Positions 8,098-17,353 of a DNA stretch of 64,000 bases are shown here, in pieces (position 1 is the stretch's first letter; the number at the start of each line of letters is the position of its first letter). This DNA comes from Zobellia laminariae (GTDB taxonomy: Bacteria; Bacteroidota; Bacteroidia; Flavobacteriales; Flavobacteriaceae). The stretch is from contig NZ_RCNS01000003.1 of the NCBI RefSeq assembly GCF_009725995.1, positions 873,030-937,029 of the forward strand, read 5' to 3'. A program made the translations under genes and the position numbers. The notes under the pieces are model-generated. The model was given only the letters and a program-made list of their open reading frames with translations. It was not told where the DNA came from and ran no database searches.

Positions 8098-9366
8098 TTA
8101 CTCGCCTAACAACTTTTTAACTCTTAAGAAGTTATCATTGTCGCCCATTGCGCCATAGATATTTTTTAATTGAGTTAAGATACCTTGGTTATCAGGATTC
8201 AATTTCAACGCATCTTCCAATACAGTTGCTCCTTCTTTGAAAAGGTTATCTTTCTTTTCTTTCAACTCATCGTAACGAGCAATATCTTTTTTGGAGTTGC
8301 CCAAAGAGTTCATCTCATCAATAAGACCATTACCTTCGTTTACGTAAGTTGTAGAAAGGTTTAATTGTGCGTTAGTGTACCCAGGATTGATTGCTAAAGC
8401 TTTCTTGTACGATTCTCTAGCATCTTCCAAATTACCTTGCTCCATGTTGATCACACCAATGTTGTAATGCAAATCTGGATTATCCGGTGCAACAGATGCA
8501 GCTTCAGCCATTAAAACTTTAAACTGGTCTTTATCGCCCATTTTATAGTATAAATTAGCTTCGTTCAAAATCAAGTTAACATCTTTAGGATCGTTAGCTC
8601 TTGCTGCTTTGTAAGCTTCTAAAGCTTTATCATCCTGACCCAATTGAGTATAGATCAAAGCTGTATTCTTAACGATTTCAGCTTTTTTAGATGGAGATTT
8701 CTCATCTTTAGGATCTTTGTAAGTTCCCGACTTCACCATTAAGTCTCTCTGAGTCTTATCCATCTCTTCTTCTGTACCAGTCTCTACGTTAGTAGCCTTA
8801 TAAATGACACCACTACCGTCATAACCAATCTCTTGAAGTTCGTTATAGTAAGTTAATGCCTCCTCATAATGACCACCATTTACAGCACTACTGGCTGCAT
8901 AATAAAGGTAAGAAGTATCTTTTGGGCTGATTTTATAGCTTGTATACAACTTCTCAGCAGCTTCTTTAAACTTTTTGTTACCGTTATCCTCTACTGCAGA
9001 GTTTACTAAATCGGCACTTAATGCAGACATGTGCTGTTGAGTTTCATCGGAATACTTTTTCTTTCCGCTTGCTTCCTCAACTGCAATCACTTTTTGATAA
9101 GCATCTGCGGCTTTTTGAAAAGCACTTGCATCACCTTTTTTTGCTAAATCTGCATAAGCCTTACCACTTACAAAGTAATACTGTGCCTGCAACTTTGGGT
9201 CTGCTCCTGATATAGAACCAGAAACGGCTTCTAGTGCACTACTAGCTGATGCGGCATCACCGGCTTTCATAGCCTTTTCGGCTGCTTTTATTTCGTTCTT
9301 CTGTGCGAATCCTACCATGCAAAAACAAAGGCTCGCGACTATTAAAAATCTACGTTTCATTTTCAA
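8098..9366 (-). CDS. Secreted TPR-repeat protein
   Basis: A 422-residue protein with a Sec signal peptide (about 1-21, ending VGFAQ) and tetratricopeptide repeats across most of its length. The clearest repeats are at about 235-270, 290-330 and 365-400 (PDLHYNIGVINMEQGNLEDA, AINPGYTNAQLNLST). TPRs are protein-binding scaffolds. It is expected in the periplasm or outer envelope. The gene follows gyrA after only 37 bases on the same strand and ends at a strong terminator, so it is probably cotranscribed with gyrA. Precise function unknown. Confidence 0.85.
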   Translation of the reverse strand: MKMKRRFLIVASLCFCMVGFAQKNEIKAAEKAMKAGDAASASSALEAVSGSISGADPKLQAQYYFVSGKAYADLAKKGDASAFQKAADAYQKVIAVEEASGKKKYSDETQQHMSALSADLVNSAVEDNGNKKFKEAAEKLYTSYKISPKDTSYLYYAASSAVNGGHYEEALTYYNELQEIGYDGSGVIYKATNVETGTEEEMDKTQRDLMVKSGTYKDPKDEKSPSKKAEIVKNTALIYTQLGQDDKALEAYKAARANDPKDVNLILNEANLYYKMGDKDQFKVLMAEAASVAPDNPDLHYNIGVINMEQGNLEDARESYKKALAINPGYTNAQLNLSTTYVNEGNGLIDEMNSLGNSKKDIARYDELKEKKDNLFKEGATVLEDALKLNPDNQGILTQLKNIYGAMGDNDNFLRVKKLLGE

Positions 9367-9403
9367 ATTAATTAAATATTAGTGTTATAATTATGGTTCA
9401 AAT

Positions 9404-11944
9404 TTATTCTTCTTCTGTCCCTTCTGCCTCATCATTATCAAGAGCCGTGCCACCTTCTTCGGCGTCCACGTCTATATCTAATAGATCAGCCTCTTCCAAT
9501 TCATCTTCATCCTTCATGACCTTGGCCACAGCAGCAATAGAATCATTACCCTTAAGGTTGATTAAACGCACCCCTTGAGTAGCTCTTCCCATAACACGAA
9601 GATCTTCAACACTCATACGAATAGCGATACCTGATTTGTTGATAATCATCAAATCATCTGAATCTGAAACATTTTTTAAAGCAACAAGTCCACCTGTTTT
9701 CTCCGTAATAGAAATAGTTTTAACTCCCTTACCACCTCTGTTGGTAATACGGTAGTCATCTATATTAGATCGTTTACCATATCCATTTTCAGAAACAACA
9801 AGAAGGTTTTCTTCCATATCATGAACGGACACCATACCAATAACCTCATCGTTATCGTCGGCTAAAGTAATACCGCGCACACCAGAAGCATTTCTACCCA
9901 TTGGTCGCGTCTTACTTTCTTCAAAACGTATAGCCTTACCAGATTTTAAGCCTAAGAATATTTGGCTTGCACCAGTAGTTAACTTTGCTTCTAGCAACTC
10001 ATCGTCTTCGCGAATACCAATGGCATTAATACCATTTTGTCTTGGACGTGAATATTGCTCTAAGCTTGTTTTCTTGACCACACCTTTTTTGGTAGCCATA
10101 ATTACGTAATGACTGTTTACGTATTCTTCGTCCTTAAGGTCTTGAGTACAAATAAACGCCTTAACATTATCATCTTGCTCTATGTTAATAAGGTTCTGTA
10201 TAGCCCTACCTTTTGATGTTCTACTACCTTCCGGTATTTCGTAAACACGCATCCAGAAACATTTCCCTTTTTGTGTAAAGAAGAGCATGTACTGGTGGTT
10301 GGTTCCTATGAACAAATATTCTAAGAAATCTTCATTTCTAGTGGATGATGCTTTTTGACCAACACCACCTCTGTTTTGTGTTTTATATTCGGAAACTGGT
10401 GTTCTTTTAATATATCCGGCATGAGAAATAGTAATCACTACTTGCTCATCAGGAATCATATCTTCGATACTCAAGTCCCCTCCGGCCAAATTAATTACAG
10501 AACGACGCTCATCACCATATTTTTCTCTAATCTCTACGAGCTCTTCCTTAATAATATCCATTCTTCGCTCTTTTCTAGCCAAGATGTCTTTAAGGTCTGC
10601 TATGGTCAAAATAACCTCATCGTATTCAGCACGTAATTTGTCTTGCTCTAGACCCGTTAACTGACGAAGTCTCATTTCAACTATCGCTTTTGCTTGAATC
10701 TCGGTAAGCTTAAAGCGCTCCATTAAGTTTTCCCTGGCTTCATCTGCATTAGATGACGCTCTGATGATAGCAATTACTTCATCAATATTATCGGAAGCAA
10801 TAATTAAACCTTCTAAAATGTGGGCGCGAGCTTCAGCTTTCTTGAGTTCAAATTCTGTACGTCTTACCACTACTTCGTGACGGTGTTCCACAAAATAGTG
10901 AATCATCTCTTTTACGTTCAATAACTGCGGGCGACCATTCACCAACGCAATGTTATTAACACTAAAAGAGTTTTGTAATGCCGTATACTTATATAAGGTA
11001 TTAAGAACGATATTTGGAATGGCATCTCGTTTCAAAATATAAACGATACGCATCCCGTTTCTATCCGATTCATCTCGGATAGTTGATATACCTTCTATTT
11101 TCTTTTCATTAACAAGATCGGCAGTTTTCTTGATCATATCTGCCTTATTGACCTGATATGGAATCTCGGTAACCACTATACACTCCCTGCCTTGAACCTC
11201 TTCAATAATAGCCTTAGCTCTTATCTTTACTCTACCTCTACCGGTATGAAAAGCTTCTTTAACGCCTTCATAACCATAAATGGTACCACCTGTTGGAAAA
11301 TCCGGTGCTTTAATATAGGTCATGATTTCATCAATCTCTATATCATTGTTTTCAATATAAGCAATAGTACCGTTCACTACCTCTGTAAGGTTGTGCGGCG
11401 GCATATTGGTTGCCATACCTACTGCAATACCTGAAGCTCCGTTTATCAACAAGTTGGGTACACGAGTAGGAAGAACCGTAGGCTCTTGCAAAGAGTCATC
11501 AAAGTTTAATTGATGGTCTACAGTATCCTTATCTATATCCGCCAACATGTCATCGGCAATTTTTCGCATCCTTGCCTCAGTATAACGCATAGCCGCAGGG
11601 CTATCGCCATCTACCGATCCAAAGTTACCTTGCCCATCTACAAGCATATAACGTAAACTCCACTCCTGAGCCATACGAACCATAGAGTCATAGACGGACG
11701 TATCACCATGAGGGTGGTACTTACCTAAAACCTCACCTACAATACGTGCAGACTTCTTATGAGAGCTACTGGAACGAACTCCAAGTTCATGCATACCGTA
11801 CAATACCCTTCTGTGAACGGGTTTTAGTCCATCCCTGACATCAGGTAAAGCACGTGACACAATGACTGACATCGAATAGTCGATGTAAGCAGATTTCATT
11901 TCGTCTTCGATGTTAATCGGGATCAATTTTTCTCCTTCTGCCAT
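9404..11944 (-). CDS. gyrA: DNA gyrase subunit A
   Basis: An 846-residue type II topoisomerase subunit that breaks and rejoins DNA and, with GyrB, introduces negative supercoils. The N-terminal winged-helix/tower region is intact. The quinolone region reads [17 protein letters not shown], and the active Tyr lies in AMRYTEARM. The C-terminal beta-pinwheel (about 510-810) has GyrA-box-like NRGGVGQ and NRGGKGVKT, followed by an acidic tail ending in EGTEEE. The Thr at the E. coli Ser83 position is an ordinary residue in flavobacteria and need not mean resistance. It is divergent from clpC. Confidence 0.97.
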   Translation of the reverse strand: MAEGEKLIPINIEDEMKSAYIDYSMSVIVSRALPDVRDGLKPVHRRVLYGMHELGVRSSSSHKKSARIVGEVLGKYHPHGDTSVYDSMVRMAQEWSLRYMLVDGQGNFGSVDGDSPAAMRYTEARMRKIADDMLADIDKDTVDHQLNFDDSLQEPTVLPTRVPNLLINGASGIAVGMATNMPPHNLTEVVNGTIAYIENNDIEIDEIMTYIKAPDFPTGGTIYGYEGVKEAFHTGRGRVKIRAKAIIEEVQGRECIVVTEIPYQVNKADMIKKTADLVNEKKIEGISTIRDESDRNGMRIVYILKRDAIPNIVLNTLYKYTALQNSFSVNNIALVNGRPQLLNVKEMIHYFVEHRHEVVVRRTEFELKKAEARAHILEGLIIASDNIDEVIAIIRASSNADEARENLMERFKLTEIQAKAIVEMRLRQLTGLEQDKLRAEYDEVILTIADLKDILARKERRMDIIKEELVEIREKYGDERRSVINLAGGDLSIEDMIPDEQVVITISHAGYIKRTPVSEYKTQNRGGVGQKASSTRNEDFLEYLFIGTNHQYMLFFTQKGKCFWMRVYEIPEGSRTSKGRAIQNLINIEQDDNVKAFICTQDLKDEEYVNSHYVIMATKKGVVKKTSLEQYSRPRQNGINAIGIREDDELLEAKLTTGASQIFLGLKSGKAIRFEESKTRPMGRNASGVRGITLADDNDEVIGMVSVHDMEENLLVVSENGYGKRSNIDDYRITNRGGKGVKTISITEKTGGLVALKNVSDSDDLMIINKSGIAIRMSVEDLRVMGRATQGVRLINLKGNDSIAAVAKVMKDEDELEEADLLDIDVDAEEGGTALDNDEAEGTEEE

Positions 11945-12189
11945 TTTTAAATCCTAGAATTACTTTAGTTAAAAAACATGCCAATATACGTAAAATGATA
12001 GCCTTTAAAGCACATACGGCTTTCTTTATTAAACAATTTATCAACACTTTTTTTTACACTAAAAATTGCCGGTTCTCTTTTATACCTATTCCTTTTTCAT
12101 TATTTCGGGATACTTTATCTAATATTAGGTACACTATTTGCGTTAGATTGGTATAGTTTTAGTAATTTTATAGATGAAAGGATAAATTT

Positions 12190-14736
12190 ATGGATGATAA
12201 TTTTTCACCGAGAGTAAAGGACGTAATTGCTTATAGTAAAGAGGAGGCGCTACGGTTAGGCCATGATTTCATTGGTACCGAGCATCTAATGTTGGGGCTT
12301 TTACGAGATGGTAACGGCAAAGCAATTAGTATTCTTGACGCTATGGAGGTCGATTTAGATCATCTTAGGCGAAAGGTTGAAATACTTAGCCCTTCCAACC
12401 CAAACCCGAATAGTTTACAAAAAGATAAAAAGAACCTGCATTTGACGAGGCAGGCAGAGCGAGCCCTAAAGACTACGTTTTTAGAAGCTAAGCTTTTTCA
12501 AAGTTCCTCGATCAATACTGCACATTTATTATTATGTATTTTGAGAAATGAAAATGACCCCACCACGAAACTACTTCACAAACTGAAAGTAGATTATGAT
12601 GGTGTAAAGGAACAGTTTAAATTTATGATTACAAGCGACGATGATATTGTAGATGCACCAACTTCCGAATCGTTTCCTAGTGAAAACGACGATAACGAGG
12701 GTAAAGAAGGTAGCTTTGGAACTGCAGCCGGACAAAAAGGCAACAAAAAATCAAAAACACCTGTACTTGACAACTTTGGTCGTGACCTAACACTTATGGC
12801 GGAAGAGGACAAGCTTGACCCTGTAGTTGGTAGAGACAAAGAAATAGAGCGTGTTTCACAGATTTTAAGTAGAAGAAAGAAAAACAATCCTTTATTAATA
12901 GGTGAACCTGGTGTTGGTAAAAGTGCTATTGCCGAAGGTTTGGCACTACGTATTATAAATAAAAAGGTTTCACGTATCCTATATAATAAAAGAGTTGTAA
13001 CTCTTGATTTAGCTTCTTTAGTGGCCGGTACTAAATACCGTGGCCAGTTTGAAGAGCGTATGAAAGCGGTTATGAACGAGCTTGAAAAGAATGATGATGT
13101 TATTCTTTTTATTGATGAAATCCATACCATTGTAGGTGCCGGTGGTGCCACAGGTAGCTTAGATGCATCAAACATGTTCAAACCCGCCTTGGCAAGAGGT
13201 GAAATTCAATGTATTGGAGCTACTACGTTAGATGAATACCGTCAATATATAGAAAAAGATGGTGCACTAGAAAGACGTTTCCAAAAAGTTATTGTAGAAC
13301 CTACAACAGTTGATGAGACTATTGAGATTCTTCATAACATTAAAGCAAAATACGAAGATCACCACAATGTAACCTATACAGATGAGGCGATTATTGCTTG
13401 TGTAAAGTTAACCAACCGTTATATGACGGACCGTTTCTTACCGGACAAGGCTATTGATGCCCTTGATGAAGCTGGTTCTCGCGTTCATATTGTAAATATG
13501 GATGTTCCTAAACAGATTTTAGAGCTTGAGAAAAAGCTTGAAGATGTTCGTGAATTAAAGAACAGCGTAGTTAAAAAGCAGAAATACGAAGAAGCTGCCA
13601 AACTACGTGATGATGAGAAACGTCTTGAAAAAGACTTGGCTTCAGCGCAAGAAAAATGGGAAGAAGACAGCAAACTACATAAAGAAATAGTTAGTGAGGA
13701 CAATGTTGCCGATGTTGTTTCTATGATGAGCGGTATTCCCGTAAACAGAATAGCACAAACAGAAAGTAATAAGTTAGCAGAACTTCCTGACCTTATTAAA
13801 GCCAATGTTATTGGTCAAGATGAAGCGGTTGCCAAGGTTGCCAAGGCAATTCAAAGAAACCGTGCCGGACTAAAAGATCCGAACAAGCCAATTGGCTCGT
13901 TCATTTTCTTAGGTCAGACCGGTGTTGGTAAAACTCAGTTGGCCAAAGTATTGGCACAACAACTCTTTGACTCTGAGGATGCGTTAATACGTATTGACAT
14001 GAGTGAGTACATGGAGAAATTCGCTATTTCTAGACTAGTAGGTGCACCTCCGGGATACGTAGGTTACGAAGAAGGTGGTCAGTTAACCGAAAAAGTTAGA
14101 CGTAAGCCTTATTCTGTTATTCTATTAGATGAAGTTGAAAAAGCGCATCCAGATGTATTTAATATGCTGTTGCAAGTTTTAGATGATGGTTTCCTTACGG
14201 ATAGTCTAGGACGAAAAATAGACTTTAGAAATTCTATTATCATTATGACTTCTAACATTGGAGCCCGTAAATTGAAAGATTTCGGTCAAGGTGTTGGTTT
14301 TGGAACTTCAGCAATGAAATCTCAAGAAGATAGTCATCAAAAAGGAGTTATAGAAGGCGCTCTTAAAAAAGCATTTGCTCCTGAATTCTTAAATAGAATT
14401 GATGACGTTATTGTTTTCAACTCGTTAGAAAGAGAAGACATACACAAAATTATTGATATTGAACTTCGTAAGTTGTTCGCAAGAATCAAGGATATTGGAT
14501 ATGAGCTTAACTTAACGGATAAGGCCAAAGACTATATTGCAGACAAAGGTTTTGACAAACAATATGGTGCCAGACCTTTAAAAAGAGCTATTCAAAAGTA
14601 TATTGAAGATGCTTTAGCCGAAGAGATAGTAAACTCCAAACTTGAAGAAGGAGATACTATCCTTATGGACCTAGACGAGAAGAAAGAAGAACTTACAATT
14701 GAAATTAAAAAAGCAGAAAAATCTTCTAAATCATAA
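12190..14736 (+). CDS. clpC: ATP-dependent Clp protease ATP-binding subunit ClpC
   Basis: An 848-residue Hsp100 unfoldase that feeds substrates to ClpP. Domains in order are a double Clp-N repeat (about 2-145), AAA1 with Walker A GEPGVGKSA, a UVR motif (about 420-460, KQKYEEAAKLRDDEKRLEKD), AAA2 with Walker A GQTGVGKTQ and Walker B VILLDEVEKAH, and the C-terminal D2-small domain (about 730-820). The UVR middle domain marks it as ClpC rather than ClpB. It stands alone with its own terminator. No CtsR-like or HrcA-type operator was recognised in the 245-base gyrA-clpC gap, and I could not place a convincing promoter there. Confidence 0.97.
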   Translation: MDDNFSPRVKDVIAYSKEEALRLGHDFIGTEHLMLGLLRDGNGKAISILDAMEVDLDHLRRKVEILSPSNPNPNSLQKDKKNLHLTRQAERALKTTFLEAKLFQSSSINTAHLLLCILRNENDPTTKLLHKLKVDYDGVKEQFKFMITSDDDIVDAPTSESFPSENDDNEGKEGSFGTAAGQKGNKKSKTPVLDNFGRDLTLMAEEDKLDPVVGRDKEIERVSQILSRRKKNNPLLIGEPGVGKSAIAEGLALRIINKKVSRILYNKRVVTLDLASLVAGTKYRGQFEERMKAVMNELEKNDDVILFIDEIHTIVGAGGATGSLDASNMFKPALARGEIQCIGATTLDEYRQYIEKDGALERRFQKVIVEPTTVDETIEILHNIKAKYEDHHNVTYTDEAIIACVKLTNRYMTDRFLPDKAIDALDEAGSRVHIVNMDVPKQILELEKKLEDVRELKNSVVKKQKYEEAAKLRDDEKRLEKDLASAQEKWEEDSKLHKEIVSEDNVADVVSMMSGIPVNRIAQTESNKLAELPDLIKANVIGQDEAVAKVAKAIQRNRAGLKDPNKPIGSFIFLGQTGVGKTQLAKVLAQQLFDSEDALIRIDMSEYMEKFAISRLVGAPPGYVGYEEGGQLTEKVRRKPYSVILLDEVEKAHPDVFNMLLQVLDDGFLTDSLGRKIDFRNSIIIMTSNIGARKLKDFGQGVGFGTSAMKSQEDSHQKGVIEGALKKAFAPEFLNRIDDVIVFNSLEREDIHKIIDIELRKLFARIKDIGYELNLTDKAKDYIADKGFDKQYGARPLKRAIQKYIEDALAEEIVNSKLEEGDTILMDLDEKKEELTIEIKKAEKSSKS

Positions 14737-14758
14737 ACTTAACGTAAGAAATGTTAGC

Positions 14759-14790
14759 AAAGGGAGTCAATTAAATTGACTCCCTTTTTT
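14759..14790 (+). terminator. Terminator of clpC
   Basis: A 13-bp stem AAAGGGAGTCAAT / ATTGACTCCCTTT with a three-base loop is followed by T residues, 23 bases after the clpC stop codon. Confidence 0.9.
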
Positions 14791-14938
14791 CTTATGATAA
14801 AATTTCAAAGTAAGAAACACTACACAATACCATTCTAGCAATAGCACTATAAACGATATTTACGCTTTTAATCTATTATTTTTCACAATAGATAACGATA
14901 CATCTACATTCGTCTCAGGACATTATAATATATTTAAA

Positions 14939-15340
14939 ATGAAAGTGAGACGACCAAAGAAGACTATTATAGTCAGGGAGTATCAATTAGATGTTGGAAA
15001 AATACAGGTTTACGAAAACTATATGGTTTCGCTGTTTGATGAAGGGGCAACACTTACATTAGAGAGAGTATACCAAATAATAGGAATTTCAGAAATTCAT
15101 TTCAGGGATAAAAACTTTGGCTATATAAGCCTGAGAAAAAATTCTTATGCCGTAGACCCTACTATTTACACCTATTTGAGACAATTAGACAACCTTAAAG
15201 CATTAGCTATTGTTTCCGTAAAAGAAATAGATATGCATAACTTTAAGATTGAAAAACTTTTCTACAAAAAACCAATGAAATTCTTTATTGAATTTGATAA
15301 TGCCGTTACATGGGTTAAACGACGTGTAAAAGCTAAATAG
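14939..15340 (+). CDS. Conserved hypothetical protein, SpoIIAA/STAS-like fold possible
   Basis: A 133-residue soluble protein with no signal peptide or membrane segment. The start is basic (MKVRRPKKT). The pattern is alternating strands and helices, ending in an FFIEFDNAVTWVKRRV helix that resembles the last helix of SpoIIAA/STAS-like proteins. That resemblance is weak and is my inference. It has its own terminator and stands between clpC and nnrED with a 200-base AT-rich upstream region. Function unknown. Confidence 0.7.
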   Translation: MKVRRPKKTIIVREYQLDVGKIQVYENYMVSLFDEGATLTLERVYQIIGISEIHFRDKNFGYISLRKNSYAVDPTIYTYLRQLDNLKALAIVSVKEIDMHNFKIEKLFYKKPMKFFIEFDNAVTWVKRRVKAK

Positions 15341-15365
15341 AATTACATAACTCTACCAAAAACAA

Positions 15366-15405
15366 AAAACCTCAAGATTTCAAAGTCTTGAGGTTTTCGT
15401 TTTTC
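15366..15405. terminator. Bidirectional terminator
   Basis: The stem AAAACCTCAAGA / TCTTGAGGTTTT has an eight-base loop and T-rich tails on both sides. It sits between the convergent 14939-15340 gene and nnrED. Confidence 0.85.
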
Positions 15406-15422
15406 TTTACCTTATCTAAAGT

Positions 15423-16976
15423 CTATTCCGGCGGTGCTTCATTTTCGTTAACCTCAGGTCTACTTTCTGGTTGGGCAAATAAATCTATAAAAGCAGACCC
15501 AATACCATCAATAACATTAGAAGCCGTAAGTGCCTGGTAGCCTGTTTTATCAACAGCTATATCTCCTGCTCTACCATGTAAATACACTCCAAATACAGCA
15601 GAATTTAAAGGACTATAGCCCTGAGCGATCAATCCTGTTATCATACCAGTTAAAACATCACCAGTGCCAGCTGTTCCCATTCCTGGATTACCGGTTGTAT
15701 TCACATAGCCCTTTTCATCATAAATTGTAATGGTATGCGAACCTTTTATTACCAAGATACAATCGTACTGCTTTGAAAATTTCTTGGCCTTATCCAACTT
15801 ATCAAAATCATCTTTCCACTTCCCTATTAGACGTTCCAATTCTTTTGGATGCGGCGTTAATACACTTTGAGCAGGAATCTTTTTAAGTAAGTTTTTGTTT
15901 TCCGAAAGGATATTAAGCGCATCTGCGTCAATAACCAAAGGCTTTTTGTTTTTATCTAAAAACTCATCTAACGCTTTTACTGTACTCTCATCTTTTCCTA
16001 ATCCAACTCCAACACCTATGACGGTTGGATTAATATCAAAATCAATTTTAGTAATATATTTTTCTTCGGCATCGGTTAAGACCATTGCTTCTGGAAAACT
16101 TGTTTGAAGGGGAATATATCCGCATTTAGGAACATATGCCGTAACCAAACCACTACCCGTTTTTAAACAAGCTTTAGAAGCCAAATTAACCGCTCCTATC
16201 TTTCCATAGCTACCTCCTATTATTAGACCGTGCCCATGAGTGCCTTTATGCGAGAATTTCTCCCTCGGAATATAAACGGGAAGCATTTCATTTTTACTTA
16301 TTAACTCATACTCTGTTTCCGTAGTTGCTAGAAATTCAGGATCAAGGCCAATATCTAAAGCTTCCCATTGTTGGGTAAAAATTCCAGTTTCTGGCAAGAA
16401 AAAAACCAATTTTGGAACTTGAAAACTTAATGTATGGTTTGCTTTTACTACCGCCTTTTCATCTTTTTGAACCTTATCCGTAAACAATCCTGATGGAATA
16501 TCTACAGAAAGCACAAAAGCTTCCGATTTTTGAATATGCTCAAACAAGTTAACAACCCAAGTATCGGGTGCACGATTCAAGCCAATTCCAAAAATAGCAT
16601 CTACCACAATATCTTCACGACCTATTTCCGGTAAAACTGAGTTTTCTTCAAGAAATTCGGGCCATACCTTTCGCTCTTTTAACCGATCTAGGTTTACTAA
16701 GAAATCGTCTGAACGCTTCTTACTATAGTTTACAACGTATACGGCTATATTGTAACCATGTTCTTGTAAATGACGAGCCAAGGCAATACCATCACCTCCG
16801 TTATTACCAATACCACAGAACAAGTGTATTTTTACCGGTCCTCCTTGAATTCTAAAATGTAACCAATTAAAAAGTTGAACGGCAGCACCTTCCATTAATT
16901 CATTACTAGAAATATTATTCTTTTTTATTGTCGCCTTGTCAGCTTCATAAATTTGCTTTGCAGAGAAAATTTTCAT
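15423..16976 (-). CDS. nnrD: Bifunctional NAD(P)HX epimerase / ADP-dependent NAD(P)HX dehydratase
   Basis: A 517-residue fusion of the two nicotinamide-nucleotide repair enzymes. The N-terminal YjeF_N epimerase (about 1-215) interconverts R- and S-NAD(P)HX; it contains GIGNNGGDGIALARHL. The C-terminal ribokinase-like dehydratase (about 230-500) uses ADP to restore NAD(P)H; it contains HKGTHGHGLIIGGSYGK and the NPGMGTAGTGDVLTGMITG nucleotide site with the catalytic Asp. Length and order are those of the usual bacterial fusion (also called nnrE/nnrD or yjeF). It is transcribed alone, away from the thr operon. Confidence 0.95.
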   Translation of the reverse strand: MKIFSAKQIYEADKATIKKNNISSNELMEGAAVQLFNWLHFRIQGGPVKIHLFCGIGNNGGDGIALARHLQEHGYNIAVYVVNYSKKRSDDFLVNLDRLKERKVWPEFLEENSVLPEIGREDIVVDAIFGIGLNRAPDTWVVNLFEHIQKSEAFVLSVDIPSGLFTDKVQKDEKAVVKANHTLSFQVPKLVFFLPETGIFTQQWEALDIGLDPEFLATTETEYELISKNEMLPVYIPREKFSHKGTHGHGLIIGGSYGKIGAVNLASKACLKTGSGLVTAYVPKCGYIPLQTSFPEAMVLTDAEEKYITKIDFDINPTVIGVGVGLGKDESTVKALDEFLDKNKKPLVIDADALNILSENKNLLKKIPAQSVLTPHPKELERLIGKWKDDFDKLDKAKKFSKQYDCILVIKGSHTITIYDEKGYVNTTGNPGMGTAGTGDVLTGMITGLIAQGYSPLNSAVFGVYLHGRAGDIAVDKTGYQALTASNVIDGIGSAFIDLFAQPESRPEVNENEAPPE

Positions 16977-17141
16977 GTATAAGATTGTAGAATTATCTAG
17001 TTTTTAAATATGTACCTAGTTGTTAACTGTTACTTCTGTATTAAAATCAAGGGTTTACAACCATAAATCCTTGCATAAATCTCACAAATATTTGAATAAT
17101 GTAAGTAATTAACATTAACGCTCAATAACTAACAACAAAAA

Positions 17142-17172
17142 TTTGATTAAGAATCCAAAAGTACTACTTTTG
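17142..17172 (+). promoter_or_regulatory. Promoter of the threonine operon
   Basis: TTTG (17142-17145) and TACTTTTG (17165-17172) are separated by exactly 19 bases. This is a full match to the Bacteroidota sigma-ABfr consensus TTTG-N19-TAnnTTTG. Transcription should begin near 17179, which leaves a leader of about 175 bases before thrA. That leader contains the threonine-rich peptide at 17190-17282. Confidence 0.8.
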
Positions 17173-17189
17173 ATGCTTTCATTTTTACT

Positions 17190-17282
17190 ATGTATCAGCA
17201 TATCGCCAACATATCAACTGAATTTTTCTTCACGACCAATGGTTCAATCAACACGTTTGGCACCACCACCCCTTTGGGGTAG
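17190..17282 (+). CDS. thrL: Threonine-operon leader peptide (attenuator)
   Basis: A 30-codon frame from ATG 17190 to TAG 17280-17282, starting about 11 bases after the predicted transcription start. It contains seven Thr codons, three of them consecutive near the end (SINTFGTTTPLG), plus four Ile codons. That is far above chance and just what a Thr/Ile-sensing leader peptide needs. The Thr-Thr-Thr run is followed at once by a compact ACCCC-TTT-GGGGT hairpin (17268-17280) that overlaps the stop codon. It lies directly upstream of thrABC. I did not find a clear terminator with a T run in 17283-17353, so the mechanism (transcription attenuation or control of thrA translation) is open. Confidence 0.8.
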   Translation: MYQHIANISTEFFFTTNGSINTFGTTTPLG

Positions 17283-17353
17283 ACAAAAACATATCAGTTC
17301 GCTATTGCGTTATTTCGCATTCAATCTATTTTTAAGAGTTAATTTCATCTAAC

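Noticed and set aside
11690..11730. Thr at the GyrA Ser83-equivalent position as a quinolone-resistance change
   Set aside because: Thr is a usual wild-type residue here in flavobacteria, so no resistance can be claimed.
17143..17352. 69-codon frame with TTG start ending one base before thrA
   Set aside because: It begins inside the -33 box of the thr promoter and runs in another frame through the threonine-rich leader peptide, whose codon content is far more telling.
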